This document shows, piece after piece, positions 44,131 to 53,346 of a stretch of 64,000 bases of DNA. The stretch's first letter is position 1, and each line of letters opens with the position of its first letter. Source of the stretch: Halalkalibaculum roseum (GTDB taxonomy: Bacteria > Bacteroidota > Rhodothermia > Balneolales > Balneolaceae); NCBI RefSeq assembly GCF_011059145.1, contig NZ_JAALLT010000001.1, positions 169,250 to 233,249 on the forward strand, in the 5' to 3' direction. The translations under genes and the position numbers were made by a program. The notes under the pieces were generated by a model. That model was not told where the DNA came from, did not search any database, and saw nothing but the letters and a program-made list of their open reading frames with translations.

Positions 44131-45455
44131 TGTTGAACAGATTTTTATACACCATACTAGTTACTGCGGTTGTACTTTCATTTTCTAGTGCAGCCTACGC
44201 ACAGCAAACAGGAGATGGCCAGGTACGCACTGGTTCACTTTATTCTAAAGTAGGCGTTGGATTCCCGATAGACTTCGGAAGTTCTGCAGCCGATGGAATG
44301 GGTCTGAACGGTGTTTCATTTATCGAACCATTTGTACCGGGTCTCGCAAATCCGGCCCAGTGGGGAAGTACCGGCTTCGGACTCGCAACGGGCGGCCTCA
44401 GTCTGCAAAATTTCAGCGCAAGCAGTAACCAGGGTAGCACTTCAAACTCTACGTTCTCTGCGGATTATTTTCAGGTACAGCTGCCATTGAAGCGAAACAA
44501 ACTGGGTGTTTCCGCATCACTGGCACCGCTTACTCGATCTGCTTACCAGGTTTCTGAAACCGGAACACGAATCAGTAACGATGGAACAGGAGTTGATACC
44601 CTCAACTATATCGGTGTGAATAACAGTGATGGCGGGATAAGCATGCTGGAAGTCGGATTCGGTTGGAGAATTAACAATAATCTCTCTGTAGGATATGCCC
44701 CTTCACTGGTATTTGCTTCTATTGATAATGATTTTTCTACACGATTTGACGATCCTGCATTCTCTACGGTAGCATATACCAGGCAGACCAGCGGTATAGG
44801 TTTTGGCAATCGCTTCGGTGTGTTGCTGAATGCATCCAAAATATTGAAGAGTAACGATCGCATGAGCTTTGGGGCAGCTGTCAGCTTACCGGTAAACCTG
44901 GATGCAGAAAAAGTCGAAACATCGAATAAAAGACTGGCCAGCGGACAAGTTCAGACTATTGAGATTAAGGACGGTCCCAGCCTTGGTGACGGAACAATCA
45001 AGCTTCCGTTGTCTGTAAATGCCGGTTTGACCTACGAGGCAAGTCGCCTGCTCTCCTTCTCTACTGAGGCGATTTACGAGAAATGGTCACAATATTCTAA
45101 CGATTTCAATGTTGATGGTGAGCAATTATTAACTGACCGTTATAAAATAGGTATGGGAGTTCGATATTTTCCTTACATTATAGGTTCAAATCGGTTCTTA
45201 TCGAAGTTTAAGTACCGTTTAGGTGCGTCTTACGACACCGGACATATAAAGCTGGAAGGGGAAAATATTGAAACATTAATGTTCTCTATAGGTTTAGGGA
45301 TACTGTCACCCCGTTCGCGTTCATCGGTCGATTTGAGTTTCGAATACGGTTTCAGGGGCACAGAAAGCCAGAATTTAATACAAGAAAATATTTGGGGATT
45401 GCGGCTTTCAGTTAATTTAGCAGAACTAATGTTCTTCCGTCCCAAATTGCAGTAA
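44130..45455 (+). CDS. Outer-membrane beta-barrel protein (OmpP1/FadL-like)
   Basis: A 441-residue protein with a signal peptide (FLYTILVTAVVLSFSSAAYA, cleavage before QQ). The mature part has alternating beta strands and ends RLSVNLAELMFFRPKLQ, a barrel-like C-terminus. Early residues (GLANPAQWGSTGFGLATGGL) resemble the N-plug of FadL-type channels, which admit hydrophobic compounds. Translationally coupled to the lipoprotein upstream. Could be a transporter or structural barrel; specific substrate unknown. Confidence 0.75.
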   Translation: MLNRFLYTILVTAVVLSFSSAAYAQQTGDGQVRTGSLYSKVGVGFPIDFGSSAADGMGLNGVSFIEPFVPGLANPAQWGSTGFGLATGGLSLQNFSASSNQGSTSNSTFSADYFQVQLPLKRNKLGVSASLAPLTRSAYQVSETGTRISNDGTGVDTLNYIGVNNSDGGISMLEVGFGWRINNNLSVGYAPSLVFASIDNDFSTRFDDPAFSTVAYTRQTSGIGFGNRFGVLLNASKILKSNDRMSFGAAVSLPVNLDAEKVETSNKRLASGQVQTIEIKDGPSLGDGTIKLPLSVNAGLTYEASRLLSFSTEAIYEKWSQYSNDFNVDGEQLLTDRYKIGMGVRYFPYIIGSNRFLSKFKYRLGASYDTGHIKLEGENIETLMFSIGLGILSPRSRSSVDLSFEYGFRGTESQNLIQENIWGLRLSVNLAELMFFRPKLQ

Positions 45456-45510
45456 AATAAATCTCCTCAAATTTAGTTTTAACTACGAACCATATTTAAA
45501 TCTTGGAGTT

Positions 45511-46833
45511 ATGAAAAAGCTACTAGTTTTAACTGTTATACTATTTCTAGGTAGTTCAACATTACAGGCCCAATCTGAAGTTGCGCCTCCTGACGGCTTG
45601 CCCGAAGCGGCAGCCTATTCCATCTTTTATGAGAATTACAAAAATGAAAACTACGAAAGTGCCATCCGTTATGGAAGATGGATCTGGGAAGGTATGCCTC
45701 AGACTATTGAAGGGTACTCTAGATTTGAACTGGAAAAGAATTTAAACCGACTGGTTACCTCTTATTCCGAGCTGGCAAATGAAAAAGAAGATCCTTCGCT
45801 AAAATCTGCGTATCTGGATACCACAGATATGATATTTGAGAAGGTATTCAATGAGTTGGAATCCAGCCAATACGATGAATTCAGCTGGCATCTGGACAGG
45901 GGACGCTTTTACCAGGAAAACTCCAACTTTATCGATAACGCCATGGGAAAGGCTGCCGCAGAGTATAAGAAGGCCTTTGACCAGAATCCTGAAGAATTCA
46001 CAAAGCTTGCTGAAGGATACTATGTACAGGTTATGATTCAGCAGATGTCTTCAGAAGGAATGAAAGACCAGGCTCTTGAGTATATTGATAAAGCCGCTCC
46101 ATATGCCGGGGACAAACTGAGCAATTTCTTCGACTCACAACGAAACCAGTTGTTCGACTCACCGGAAGAACGCATTACATTCCTTGAGGGACAAATGGAG
46201 CAAAACCCTGAGGATGTAGAGATTATATCCGAACTGCGCGATATGTACGAACAGCAGGATATGTTGGACAAGGCACAGGAGCTGAATGAAAAGCTGTATG
46301 AGCTTGATCCCAGCTACGAAAACACCACCGCACTTGCTGAATTTGCCATTAATAATGCAAATACAAGTAACGCAGTAAAATATCTGAAGGAAGGCTTGCA
46401 GAAAGCACCCAATGATGAGGAGAAAGCACGTACTGCGCTGAAATTGTCTGAAACCTATTTGAACAGCGGACAGCTGCAGGAAGCGAGAAGATATGCACGG
46501 CAGGCTTCAAACCTGGATTCTGACTGGGGACGACCCTATATACAGATTGCCGGCATCTATGCTCAGACTGTAAACCAGTGCACCAGCGGCCGCAAGATGA
46601 CTCGGGAAGACAGGGTAGTTTACTGGCTGGTTCTCGATTATCTGGACAAAGCTCGACGTGTGGATTCACAGGTCTCCAACACCGTTCAGCGTCAGTATCA
46701 GTCCTATCAGCCGGTAATTCCAACGACCGAAGATAAATTTTTTAAGGGATGGGAAAAAGGAGATAGTATCGCAGTTGACGGCTCACTGAACAGCTGCTAC
46801 AGCTGGGTAGGAGAGTCTACCACGGTACGATAA
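45511..46833 (+). CDS. Periplasmic tetratricopeptide-repeat protein
   Basis: A 440-residue protein with signal peptide (LLVLTVILFLGSSTLQAQ). Helical repeats: GKAAAEYKKAFDQNPEEFTK, EYIDKAAPYAGDKLS, DMLDKAQELNEKLYELDPSY, NAVKYLKEGLQKAPNDEEKA, EARRYARQASNLDSDWGRPY, the pattern of TPR units used for protein binding. Two C-terminal cysteines (QCTSGRK, NSCYSW) may form a disulfide. Follows the barrel gene by 55 bases; a terminator ends the three-gene unit. Probable scaffold of an envelope complex. Confidence 0.85.
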   Translation: MKKLLVLTVILFLGSSTLQAQSEVAPPDGLPEAAAYSIFYENYKNENYESAIRYGRWIWEGMPQTIEGYSRFELEKNLNRLVTSYSELANEKEDPSLKSAYLDTTDMIFEKVFNELESSQYDEFSWHLDRGRFYQENSNFIDNAMGKAAAEYKKAFDQNPEEFTKLAEGYYVQVMIQQMSSEGMKDQALEYIDKAAPYAGDKLSNFFDSQRNQLFDSPEERITFLEGQMEQNPEDVEIISELRDMYEQQDMLDKAQELNEKLYELDPSYENTTALAEFAINNANTSNAVKYLKEGLQKAPNDEEKARTALKLSETYLNSGQLQEARRYARQASNLDSDWGRPYIQIAGIYAQTVNQCTSGRKMTREDRVVYWLVLDYLDKARRVDSQVSNTVQRQYQSYQPVIPTTEDKFFKGWEKGDSIAVDGSLNSCYSWVGESTTVR

Positions 46834-46879
46834 ATTTTATATTTCGCTAAACATTTTTATCTTCTCTTATAGTTTTATA

Positions 46880-46912
46880 GTAGCGCGGTATACTAACCGC
46901 GCTACATTTTTC
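46880..46912 (+). terminator. Rho-independent terminator of the envelope operon
   Basis: GTAGCGCGGT (46880-46889) / ACCGCGCTAC (46896-46905), loop ATACTA, then ATTTTT. Ten-bp perfect stem. Confidence 0.93.
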
Positions 46913-47016
46913 ACCTCCTTCGCTTATATAATCAACTAGTACGTTAACCTATCTTTATGCAGCGGGAATTACTTGATACCTGCGCATGAATAGTAGCATA
47001 GAAAAATCAGGATGTA

Positions 47017-48219
47017 ATGGGACGTTCAAGAAACAAGAAGAATAAAAACAGGAAGAACAAAAGTAACAAAAACGTATTTGTACCACGTTTTCACGAAAAT
47101 CAAAATGTTCGTGTGGCGGGACGATACCGTGGTGTTACCGAAATCAATGAGAAAAACTACGGCTTTGCCCGAAAAATTGATCACGAGTTCAGTTATGAGC
47201 CGCGCGATCCATTTCTAAAACCGGATGAGGTGAAGCATCATGACCTGCGTCCGGGACTGGTTATTGAAGGAGAATACGAGGAAGACGAGAACGGGCATCG
47301 TCATATACACTCCGTAGAGAAAATTAACGATAAAGATCCCATCCACTGGCAAAAAGCCACCCGTTTTGAGCTTCAGACTCCCATCATGCCCAACGAGCAG
47401 ATCAAGCTGGGCCATAATGCGGAAGATTATGAGATGAGAGTAATCGACCTCGTGGCACCTATAGGAAAAGGCCAACGGGCACTGATTGTAGCTCCTCCCC
47501 GTACCGGTAAGACTGTTCTCTTGAAAAAAATGGCCGAATCGGTCTGCGAGCACTATCCTGATATTCACACCAGCGTGTTGTTGGTTGATGAGCGTCCTGA
47601 AGAGGTCACCGACTTCCTGCGAACAACCAAGGCTGAGGTATTTGCATCTTCCAACGACAAGCCTACCACCAGCCACCTGCGTGTTACCGAGATGGCACTG
47701 GGCTACGTAAAGCGTAAGGCCGAGATGGGAGAGGACGCCGTACTTCTGATCGACTCGTTGACCCGTCTGGGCAGAGCCTACAATGCGGCCCAGTCAAACA
47801 GCGGACGTACCCTCTCCGGCGGTCTGGATATCCGAGCCCTGGAGATACCCAAGAAGATTTTCGGATCCGCTCGTAAGATTGAAGGAGGAGGTTCACTTAC
47901 CATTATAGCCACATGCCTGATTGAGACCAATTCCAGGATGGATGATCTCATATTCGAAGAGTTCAAAGGTACCGGTAATATGGAGCTGGTACTCGACAGA
48001 GAGCTTGCCAACGATCGTATATTCCCTGCCATAAACATAGGTTCATCGGGTACCCGGAATGAAGAGAAGTTTATTGAAGATTCTCTGGAAGAGCGGAATA
48101 TGGTACGGCGTTACCTGCTCAAGAAGTCACCCAAAGAGTCCATGACCAGCCTGCTCAAAGTGCTCAAAAACACCGAAAGCAACGAAGAGCTACTCAACCA
48201 AATCGCAGCAATGGTTTAA
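47017..48219 (+). CDS. rho: Transcription termination factor Rho
   Basis: A 400-residue Rho. Cold-shock-like RNA-binding domain (about 25-105), Walker A APPRTGKT (159-166), VLLVDERPEEVTDF, Walker B VLLIDSLTRLGRAYN, Q-loop SGRTLSGGLD, R-loop region FGSARKIEGGGSLT and the arginine-finger zone. The usual N-terminal helical subdomain is missing; instead there is a Lys/Asn/Arg tail (KNKNRKNKSNKN, residues 8-19). Helicase that ends transcription. Monocistronic by appearance. Confidence 0.96.
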   Translation: MGRSRNKKNKNRKNKSNKNVFVPRFHENQNVRVAGRYRGVTEINEKNYGFARKIDHEFSYEPRDPFLKPDEVKHHDLRPGLVIEGEYEEDENGHRHIHSVEKINDKDPIHWQKATRFELQTPIMPNEQIKLGHNAEDYEMRVIDLVAPIGKGQRALIVAPPRTGKTVLLKKMAESVCEHYPDIHTSVLLVDERPEEVTDFLRTTKAEVFASSNDKPTTSHLRVTEMALGYVKRKAEMGEDAVLLIDSLTRLGRAYNAAQSNSGRTLSGGLDIRALEIPKKIFGSARKIEGGGSLTIIATCLIETNSRMDDLIFEEFKGTGNMELVLDRELANDRIFPAINIGSSGTRNEEKFIEDSLEERNMVRRYLLKKSPKESMTSLLKVLKNTESNEELLNQIAAMV

Positions 48220-48228
48220 GTAATTGTT

Positions 48229-48362
48229 GAGGGATTGATTTACTGATTTATTGAGTGAGTGCGTCATAGGCAGAAATGGAAAAATGTTCAGAAAGTTTAC
48301 TCAATAATTCAACAATTCAATAAATCAACAACTATCACCCTCAATAAATCAGTCCCTCAGTC
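48229..48362. repeat. Inverted-repeat mosaic between convergent rho and rhodanese genes
   Basis: Left GAGGGATTGATTTACTGATT and TTATTGAGTGAG; right CTCAATAAATCAGTCCCTCA, complementary to the left. A middle block of TCAATAATTCAACAATTCAA repeats the theme. Could serve as a bidirectional terminator. Confidence 0.55.
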
Positions 48363-48363
48363 C

Positions 48364-48693
48364 CTAGTACACCGGTAGGCTATTATCAATCTGGCGTGCC
48401 CAGTCGTTGATGCCGCCCTTGAGATTTTTAACGTTCTCAAAGCCTTCTCTCTTCAACATTTGGCAAGCCCTCGCGCTTCTCCCGCCGCTGCGGCACAAGC
48501 AGACGATCTCGGAATTTTTGTGAGACTCAATCTCTTCTATTCGGCTGCTCAGCTCTCCCACAGGTATCAGTTTTGATTTCTCATAATCCAGTTTCGACTG
48601 ATACTGTTCAAAAGGTTCGCGGACATCCAATACAAAGACATCCTCACTATTGTCGATCTTATCTTTTAGTTCCTGTACCGTAATTTCCTGCAT
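48364..48693 (-). CDS. Single-domain rhodanese
   Basis: A 109-residue cytoplasmic rhodanese. VFVLDVREPFEQY near the start and active-site loop VCLCRSGGRSARAC with catalytic Cys67. Moves sulfane sulfur between thiols; the acceptor is unknown. Last gene of the minus-strand cluster, 63 bases after lptB. Confidence 0.92.
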   Translation of the reverse strand: MQEITVQELKDKIDNSEDVFVLDVREPFEQYQSKLDYEKSKLIPVGELSSRIEEIESHKNSEIVCLCRSGGRSARACQMLKREGFENVKNLKGGINDWARQIDNSLPVY

Positions 48694-48756
48694 AGTTTCT
48701 GGTTACTTTTTATTCAGCGATAATCAGTAAAATCCGTTATAGCGGTGTTCTATATG

Positions 48757-49515
48757 TTAGCTGTATCGATCAAGTTTAAACTGGTTGCCAAGGTACAATC
48801 TGCGGGCCTCCTCATCCTCAGCCAGCTTATCAGCTGATCCTTCCATCAGAATTTTCCCTTCAAACATCAGGTAAGCGCGATCAGTGATGGCAAGTGTTTC
48901 GTGTACGTTATGGTCGGTGATGAATATCCCGATATTGCGATGCCTCAGCTGTGCAACGATTTCCTGAATGTCTTCAACTGCTATAGGATCAACGCCTGCA
49001 AAGGGTTCATCGAGCAGTATGAATTTTGGATCCGTCACCAGTGCCCGGGCAATTTCGGTTCTACGGCGCTCCCCGCCTGATAAGCTGTATCCTTTGTTGT
49101 CAACCACACGTTCGAGTCCGAACTCTTCAATGAGCTCATCCACGCGCTGATTGATCTCTTTTTTGCTGAAATCGAAAAACTGTAGAATAGACTCCAGGTT
49201 CTCCCTTACGGTTAGGTTTCGGAAAACACTGGCTTCCTGTGAGAGATATCCAACGCCGAGACGCGCCCGCTTGTACATGGGCATGTTGGTGAGCTTTTTG
49301 TCATCCATGAAGATGTGACCGTCATCCGGCTGAACCAAACCTACAAACATATAAAAAGAGGTAGTCTTGCCAGCTCCGTTCGGACCCAGGAGTCCGACAA
49401 TTTCACCCTGCTTCACGTCGATAGAAACATCCGAAACAACCGTACGCTTGCGATAGCTTTTGGTAAGACCTTTGCTATACAGCTTCTTGGTGGACTCTGT
49501 CTCCTGTTCGCTCAT
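48757..49515 (-). CDS. lptB: LPS export ABC transporter ATP-binding protein
   Basis: A 252-residue ABC ATPase. Walker A GPNGAGKT (44-51), Q-loop [20 protein letters not shown] typical of LptB, signature [15 protein letters not shown], Walker [14 protein letters not shown] and H-loop ITDHNVHE. Powers LPS extraction from the inner membrane with LptFG, which are not in the window. Starts 15 bases after purQ. Confidence 0.95.
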   Translation of the reverse strand: MSEQETESTKKLYSKGLTKSYRKRTVVSDVSIDVKQGEIVGLLGPNGAGKTTSFYMFVGLVQPDDGHIFMDDKKLTNMPMYKRARLGVGYLSQEASVFRNLTVRENLESILQFFDFSKKEINQRVDELIEEFGLERVVDNKGYSLSGGERRRTEIARALVTDPKFILLDEPFAGVDPIAVEDIQEIVAQLRHRNIGIFITDHNVHETLAITDRAYLMFEGKILMEGSADKLAEDEEARRLYLGNQFKLDRYS

Positions 49516-49530
49516 AGGAAAGTTCTTTTG

Positions 49531-50232
49531 TCAGGCAACGGCCAGTTCGTTGAGAATGGATTCAAATATCAGCTTGCCGTCATCTGATCCCAGTTGTTTC
49601 TCCACGGCACGTTCCGGGTGAGGCATCATACCCATGACATTGCGCTCTTTATTGCAGATGCCGGCGATATTGTCGATGGAGCCATTGATGTTGGCTTCTT
49701 CGCTTACCTTGCCTTTAGCATCGCTATAGCGGAAGATAATCTGGTCGTTATCCCGGAGCTTCTTGAGGGTATCTTCATCAGTAAAGTAATTGCCTTCACC
49801 ATGGGCAACAGGAACCTGAATCACTTGACCGGATTCCAGGGAACGGGTAAACATGGTATCGGTAGATTCGCAGCGCAAATGAACCTGTTTGCAGATGAAG
49901 CGAAGGTTTTCATTGTGTAGCATGGCACCGGGCAATAGACCGGCTTCCAGAAGAATCTGAAATCCATTGCAGATGCCCAGTACGGGCCCGCCGCTCAGCG
50001 CAAACTGTGTAACTTCCTGCATCACCGGTGAAAAGCGGGCAATGGCGCCTGAGCGAAGGTAGTCGCCGTAAGAAAATCCACCCGGAATCAACAGGAAATC
50101 AATACCCGATAAATCGGTATCCTTATGCCAGAGGAATTTTGCTTTTGCATTCATCACATGAGCGAGTGCATGATAGGCATCATGGTCGCAGTTTGAACCG
50201 GGAAATACAATTACTCCAAATGTTGCTGACAC
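49531..50232 (-). CDS. purQ: Phosphoribosylformylglycinamidine synthase, glutaminase subunit
   Basis: A 233-residue class I glutamine amidotransferase: [33 protein letters not shown], nucleophile Cys88 (LGICNGFQ), and MPHPERA with catalytic His. Supplies ammonia to PurL in de novo purine synthesis with PurS. The start is GTG ([10 protein letters not shown]), three bases after clpS. Normal length. Confidence 0.95.
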   Translation of the reverse strand: MSATFGVIVFPGSNCDHDAYHALAHVMNAKAKFLWHKDTDLSGIDFLLIPGGFSYGDYLRSGAIARFSPVMQEVTQFALSGGPVLGICNGFQILLEAGLLPGAMLHNENLRFICKQVHLRCESTDTMFTRSLESGQVIQVPVAHGEGNYFTDEDTLKKLRDNDQIIFRYSDAKGKVSEEANINGSIDNIAGICNKERNVMGMMPHPERAVEKQLGSDDGKLIFESILNELAVA

Positions 50233-50235
50233 GTT

Positions 50236-50574
50236 TTATCCTTTTATTTCGGTGATAAGTTGAATTTCTTTTAACGTCCCGTTTACCTGAAAGCACTCTT
50301 CAAAACTGCCTTCAAAAACTCTCGCTTTGCCTTCATTATGTACCTTCAAGGTAAGCTTTTCGGCGTGGGCTTCTGTACAGCCCAGCGCTTTGATAAGCTG
50401 ATTGATAACCTCATCGAAAGTGTGGATGTCGTCGTCAAAGAGAATTACCCGCCATGGGGTCTCCTGCTCCTCATCCTCTTCCTCTTGCTGCAGTGTTTCA
50501 ACATCAATATCAGGTGTAGCTTCTTCCTGCATGCCGGAATCATTTCCAAACACAGCTGTAAACGAATCAAGCAT
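50236..50574 (-). CDS. clpS: ATP-dependent Clp protease adaptor ClpS
   Basis: A 112-residue ClpS. Acidic flexible N-terminus (1-38), then PWRVILFDDDIHTFDEVINQ with the N-degron pocket Asp residues, LGCTEAHAEKLTLKVHNEGK and VFEGSFEECFQ. Delivers N-end-rule substrates to ClpAP/ClpCP. It lies between purS and purQ with gaps of 5 and 3 bases, an unusual but tight placement. Confidence 0.93.
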   Translation of the reverse strand: MLDSFTAVFGNDSGMQEEATPDIDVETLQQEEEDEEQETPWRVILFDDDIHTFDEVINQLIKALGCTEAHAEKLTLKVHNEGKARVFEGSFEECFQVNGTLKEIQLITEIKG

Positions 50575-50579
50575 AGACG

Positions 50580-50834
50580 TTATTCTGAATTTTCGTGAAT
50601 CGTGACGTTATAGTCTTCCATAACCTCATTGGCCAGAAGCTGTGCACAGGCATTTTCGGCTATCTCATGAGCACGTTCTTTATTTTCGGCATCAATATCC
50701 ATTTCAATTAGTTTGCCGATCCGAACGCTGTCAATCTCTTTCATACCCAGATTCTGAAGGGCATGGTGGGCGGCTTTACCTTGTGGATCCAAAATGGATT
50801 TGCGTAATGTTACGTTTACGGTTGCTTTGTACAT
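50580..50834 (-). CDS. purS: Phosphoribosylformylglycinamidine synthase subunit PurS
   Basis: An 84-residue PurS: YKATVNVTLRKSILDPQGKA, LGMKEIDSVRIGKLIEMDID and CAQLLANEVMEDYNVTI. Bridges PurQ and PurL in the multi-subunit FGAM synthase. First gene of the purS-clpS-purQ-lptB run. Confidence 0.95.
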   Translation of the reverse strand: MYKATVNVTLRKSILDPQGKAAHHALQNLGMKEIDSVRIGKLIEMDIDAENKERAHEIAENACAQLLANEVMEDYNVTIHENSE

Positions 50835-50963
50835 AAAAAGGTTTAGTTAATATCGGTAATCATCATTTGCCTGTTACGCTTCTGCCGGCTCTATCAGTAG
50901 GTTTTAGCCGAGCCTGAAAACATAATGATGTAACAGGACATCAAATATTTTCAGAGGTCAAAG

Positions 50964-51899
50964 TTAATCTTTATTTGACTTAGCTGCTAAATGTTGAAGT
51001 ACTTTTTCTACAGCTCCTGCATTATTCGTTTCGTCGAGGTTGATCCACTGCACGAAGTTCCAACGCTTGAACCAGGTGATCTGGCGTTTGGCATATCTGC
51101 GGGTCTGGGTCTTCATATCAGTGATCATACTCTTTCGGTTAAGTTTGCCCTGCAGATGAGCAATGGCTTCTTTGTAGCCGACGGTATTCAAGCCGGGATC
51201 CTCTAATGAGTATCCCATATCGAGTATTGAGCGTACTTCATTGAGAAATCCCTTTTCAAACATAAGATCCACACGTTGATTAATGCGCCGGTAGAGATTT
51301 TCCCGGTCACGTCGCAACCCGAAAACATAGGTGTCAGGCGGCAATTCAAAATGATCGTCATCGCTGTGAAAAGAGCTAAACGGCTTGCCTGTTTGCATCC
51401 ACACATCCAGAGCACGAACGATGCGCTGGGGATTCATCCCGTCCATCCCTGCGGCATATTCGGGGTCCACCTCCTGTAGCTGTGCGAACAACGACTCAAG
51501 TCCTTCTTCGTCTATACGCTGCTCCAGTTCTGCTATATGTTTTTCATTGGCGTCCGGGATATCGTCAAAAGGCTTGATGATGCATTGCTGGTGCAGGGTA
51601 CTTCCACCGGAATAGAGAATGTGTTTCCCTTTAGCTTTGATCTCCTGTTCCCAGTTCATTGCCCGGTCGTAGTAGTCGGCGGCGCTGTCTTTCACTGAAG
51701 GATCGATAATTGAGATATTGTAGTGCGGTATCCTATTCAGTTCTTCCTGCGAAGGGGTAGCGGTCCCGATATTCATATATTTGTAGCACTGTCGGGAGTC
51801 TGCAGATATAATTTCTGCATCCAGTTGTTCAGCAAGATCGAGCGAAACGGATGTTTTACCGACGGCTGTCGGACCTATCAGGAGAATACGCACGGGCAA
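50964..51899 (-). CDS. miaA: tRNA dimethylallyltransferase
   Basis: A 311-residue MiaA. P-loop GPTAVGKT (9-16), SADSRQCYKYMNIGTATPS, HYNISIIDPS, YSGGSTLH, GMNPQRIVRALDVW and RRYAKRQITWFKRW. Adds the isopentenyl group to A37 of tRNAs reading UNN codons. Upstream of purS, 130 bases apart on the same strand; it may be a separate unit. Confidence 0.96.
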   Translation of the reverse strand: MPVRILLIGPTAVGKTSVSLDLAEQLDAEIISADSRQCYKYMNIGTATPSQEELNRIPHYNISIIDPSVKDSAADYYDRAMNWEQEIKAKGKHILYSGGSTLHQQCIIKPFDDIPDANEKHIAELEQRIDEEGLESLFAQLQEVDPEYAAGMDGMNPQRIVRALDVWMQTGKPFSSFHSDDDHFELPPDTYVFGLRRDRENLYRRINQRVDLMFEKGFLNEVRSILDMGYSLEDPGLNTVGYKEAIAHLQGKLNRKSMITDMKTQTRRYAKRQITWFKRWNFVQWINLDETNNAGAVEKVLQHLAAKSNKD

Positions 51900-52230
51900 A
51901 TGTTGAGTTGATTATTAAGCAATACCTATTACGAAATACGTAACACGCTATCTAAATCGTACTACGGATTACGAATTGCGTTAGTATTAAATTAGTGTTG
52001 AATTTCTGCTTTCATTTCAAGCAAAAACTACTCACCAAATATAGCCAAACAGATGCGAAGCTTCAGACCATAGTTTTGATTCTTAGAGACTGATAAGAGC
52101 GCTTCTGGCAATAAATTATGTCCTTATCTTCAGTTGCTAAGAGAGCGAGGATTTATTAGTATACGGTCTCTTTTGAAAAGCGCTTTTCGCCGAAGATACG
52201 TATTGAAAATTCAGCATAAAATTTAAGAAT
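51900..52230. other. Divergent intergenic region between miaA and dnaN
   Basis: About 330 bases. 51922-51990 holds an ACGAAATACGTAACACG / CGTACTACGGATTACG palindromic-type repeat. The rest is AT-rich and must contain the promoters of miaA and dnaN. No RNA gene recognised; dnaA is not present. Confidence 0.45.
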
Positions 52231-53346
52231 ATGAGATTTAATGTTTCGAGCAGTGAACTTGTAAAAGCACTCTCCGCCGTTTCAGGTGCCGTACCCAATA
52301 AGGCAACCCTTCCAATCCTGGAGACCATTTTGTTTAAAAGTGAAGACGGTAAGATCCGTCTGACTGCAACCGACCTGGAGATCTCCATCATTGAGTATAT
52401 GGATGCCGATATTGAGGAAGATGGAGCAGTTGCTATTCCCGCCCGACGGTTGATCGAAACCCTTCGCCAGCTGCCGGATATCCCCGTAGCTTTTGAAGTG
52501 GATGATAAGTTCAATATCAAGTTCCGTACTGATAAGGGAACTTACAAGCTGGTCGGTGATGATCCCGATGAATTCCCGGAAGTGCCCAACCTGGATGAGG
52601 GTACTACCCTGAGTACGACTAAGGATATTATGCTGAAAGCCATCGATAAAACCCTCTTCGCGGTTTCCAACGATGATCTGCGTCCGGCCATGATGGGCGT
52701 CTATTTTGATATCGGTCCCGAGGAGAGCAAGTTTGTAGCTACTGACGGCCACCGCCTGGTGAAATACATAAAGTCTGACCTGACCCTTGATGAAGAGATC
52801 AGTTTTATTGTACCTGAAAAAGCACTGAACCTGGTTCAAAAGGCCCTGCATTCCGAGGAATGTGATATGACGGTAACCGACGATCATGCTCGGTTTAAGA
52901 GCGGCAACACCATTGTTATCACCCGCCTGATTAACGAGCAATACCCAAATTACGAGTCAGTTATACCCCGGGATAACGACAAAAATCTGGTTATCAACAA
53001 GGAGCAGATGCTGGCTACAGTGAAAAGGGTCGCTATCTTTTCAAGTTCCACTACACGTCAGATTCGCCTGCAGATGCATCCCGATAAGCTGACAATCCGC
53101 GCTGAGGATATCGATATGAGCAGCGAGGCCAAAGAGACGATTGCCTGTGAATATGGCGACGAAGAGATGGAAATTGGGTTTAACGCAAAATACCTGGCCG
53201 ACGTACTGGGAAATGTAGACGGTGACGAAGTCTTTTTTGAATTCTCTACTCCGAATCGTGCCGGTATTGTAAAGCCATCAGAAGAGGAAGAAGACGAGCA
53301 AATGTTGATGCTGGTTATGCCGGTGATGCTCAACACCTATGCCTAA
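52231..53346 (+). CDS. dnaN: DNA polymerase III beta subunit (sliding clamp)
   Basis: A 371-residue DnaN with three homologous clamp folds. Typical parts are MRFNVSSSELVKALSAVSGA, PNKATLPILETILFKS, FVATDGHRLVKY and the C-terminal VMPVMLNTY, close to the family VMPMRL ending. Acidic loop EEEEDE before it. Stop overlaps the start of the next gene by 8 bases. Not in a dnaA-dnaN-recF cluster here. Confidence 0.96.
   Translation: MRFNVSSSELVKALSAVSGAVPNKATLPILETILFKSEDGKIRLTATDLEISIIEYMDADIEEDGAVAIPARRLIETLRQLPDIPVAFEVDDKFNIKFRTDKGTYKLVGDDPDEFPEVPNLDEGTTLSTTKDIMLKAIDKTLFAVSNDDLRPAMMGVYFDIGPEESKFVATDGHRLVKYIKSDLTLDEEISFIVPEKALNLVQKALHSEECDMTVTDDHARFKSGNTIVITRLINEQYPNYESVIPRDNDKNLVINKEQMLATVKRVAIFSSSTTRQIRLQMHPDKLTIRAEDIDMSSEAKETIACEYGDEEMEIGFNAKYLADVLGNVDGDEVFFEFSTPNRAGIVKPSEEEEDEQMLMLVMPVMLNTYA

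Noticed and set aside
50101-50121. CCGATAAATCGG palindrome inside purQ, as in the tRNA insertions
   Set aside because: It encodes a normal conserved PurQ segment (DTDLSGID) with no extra length, so the match is probably coincidence.
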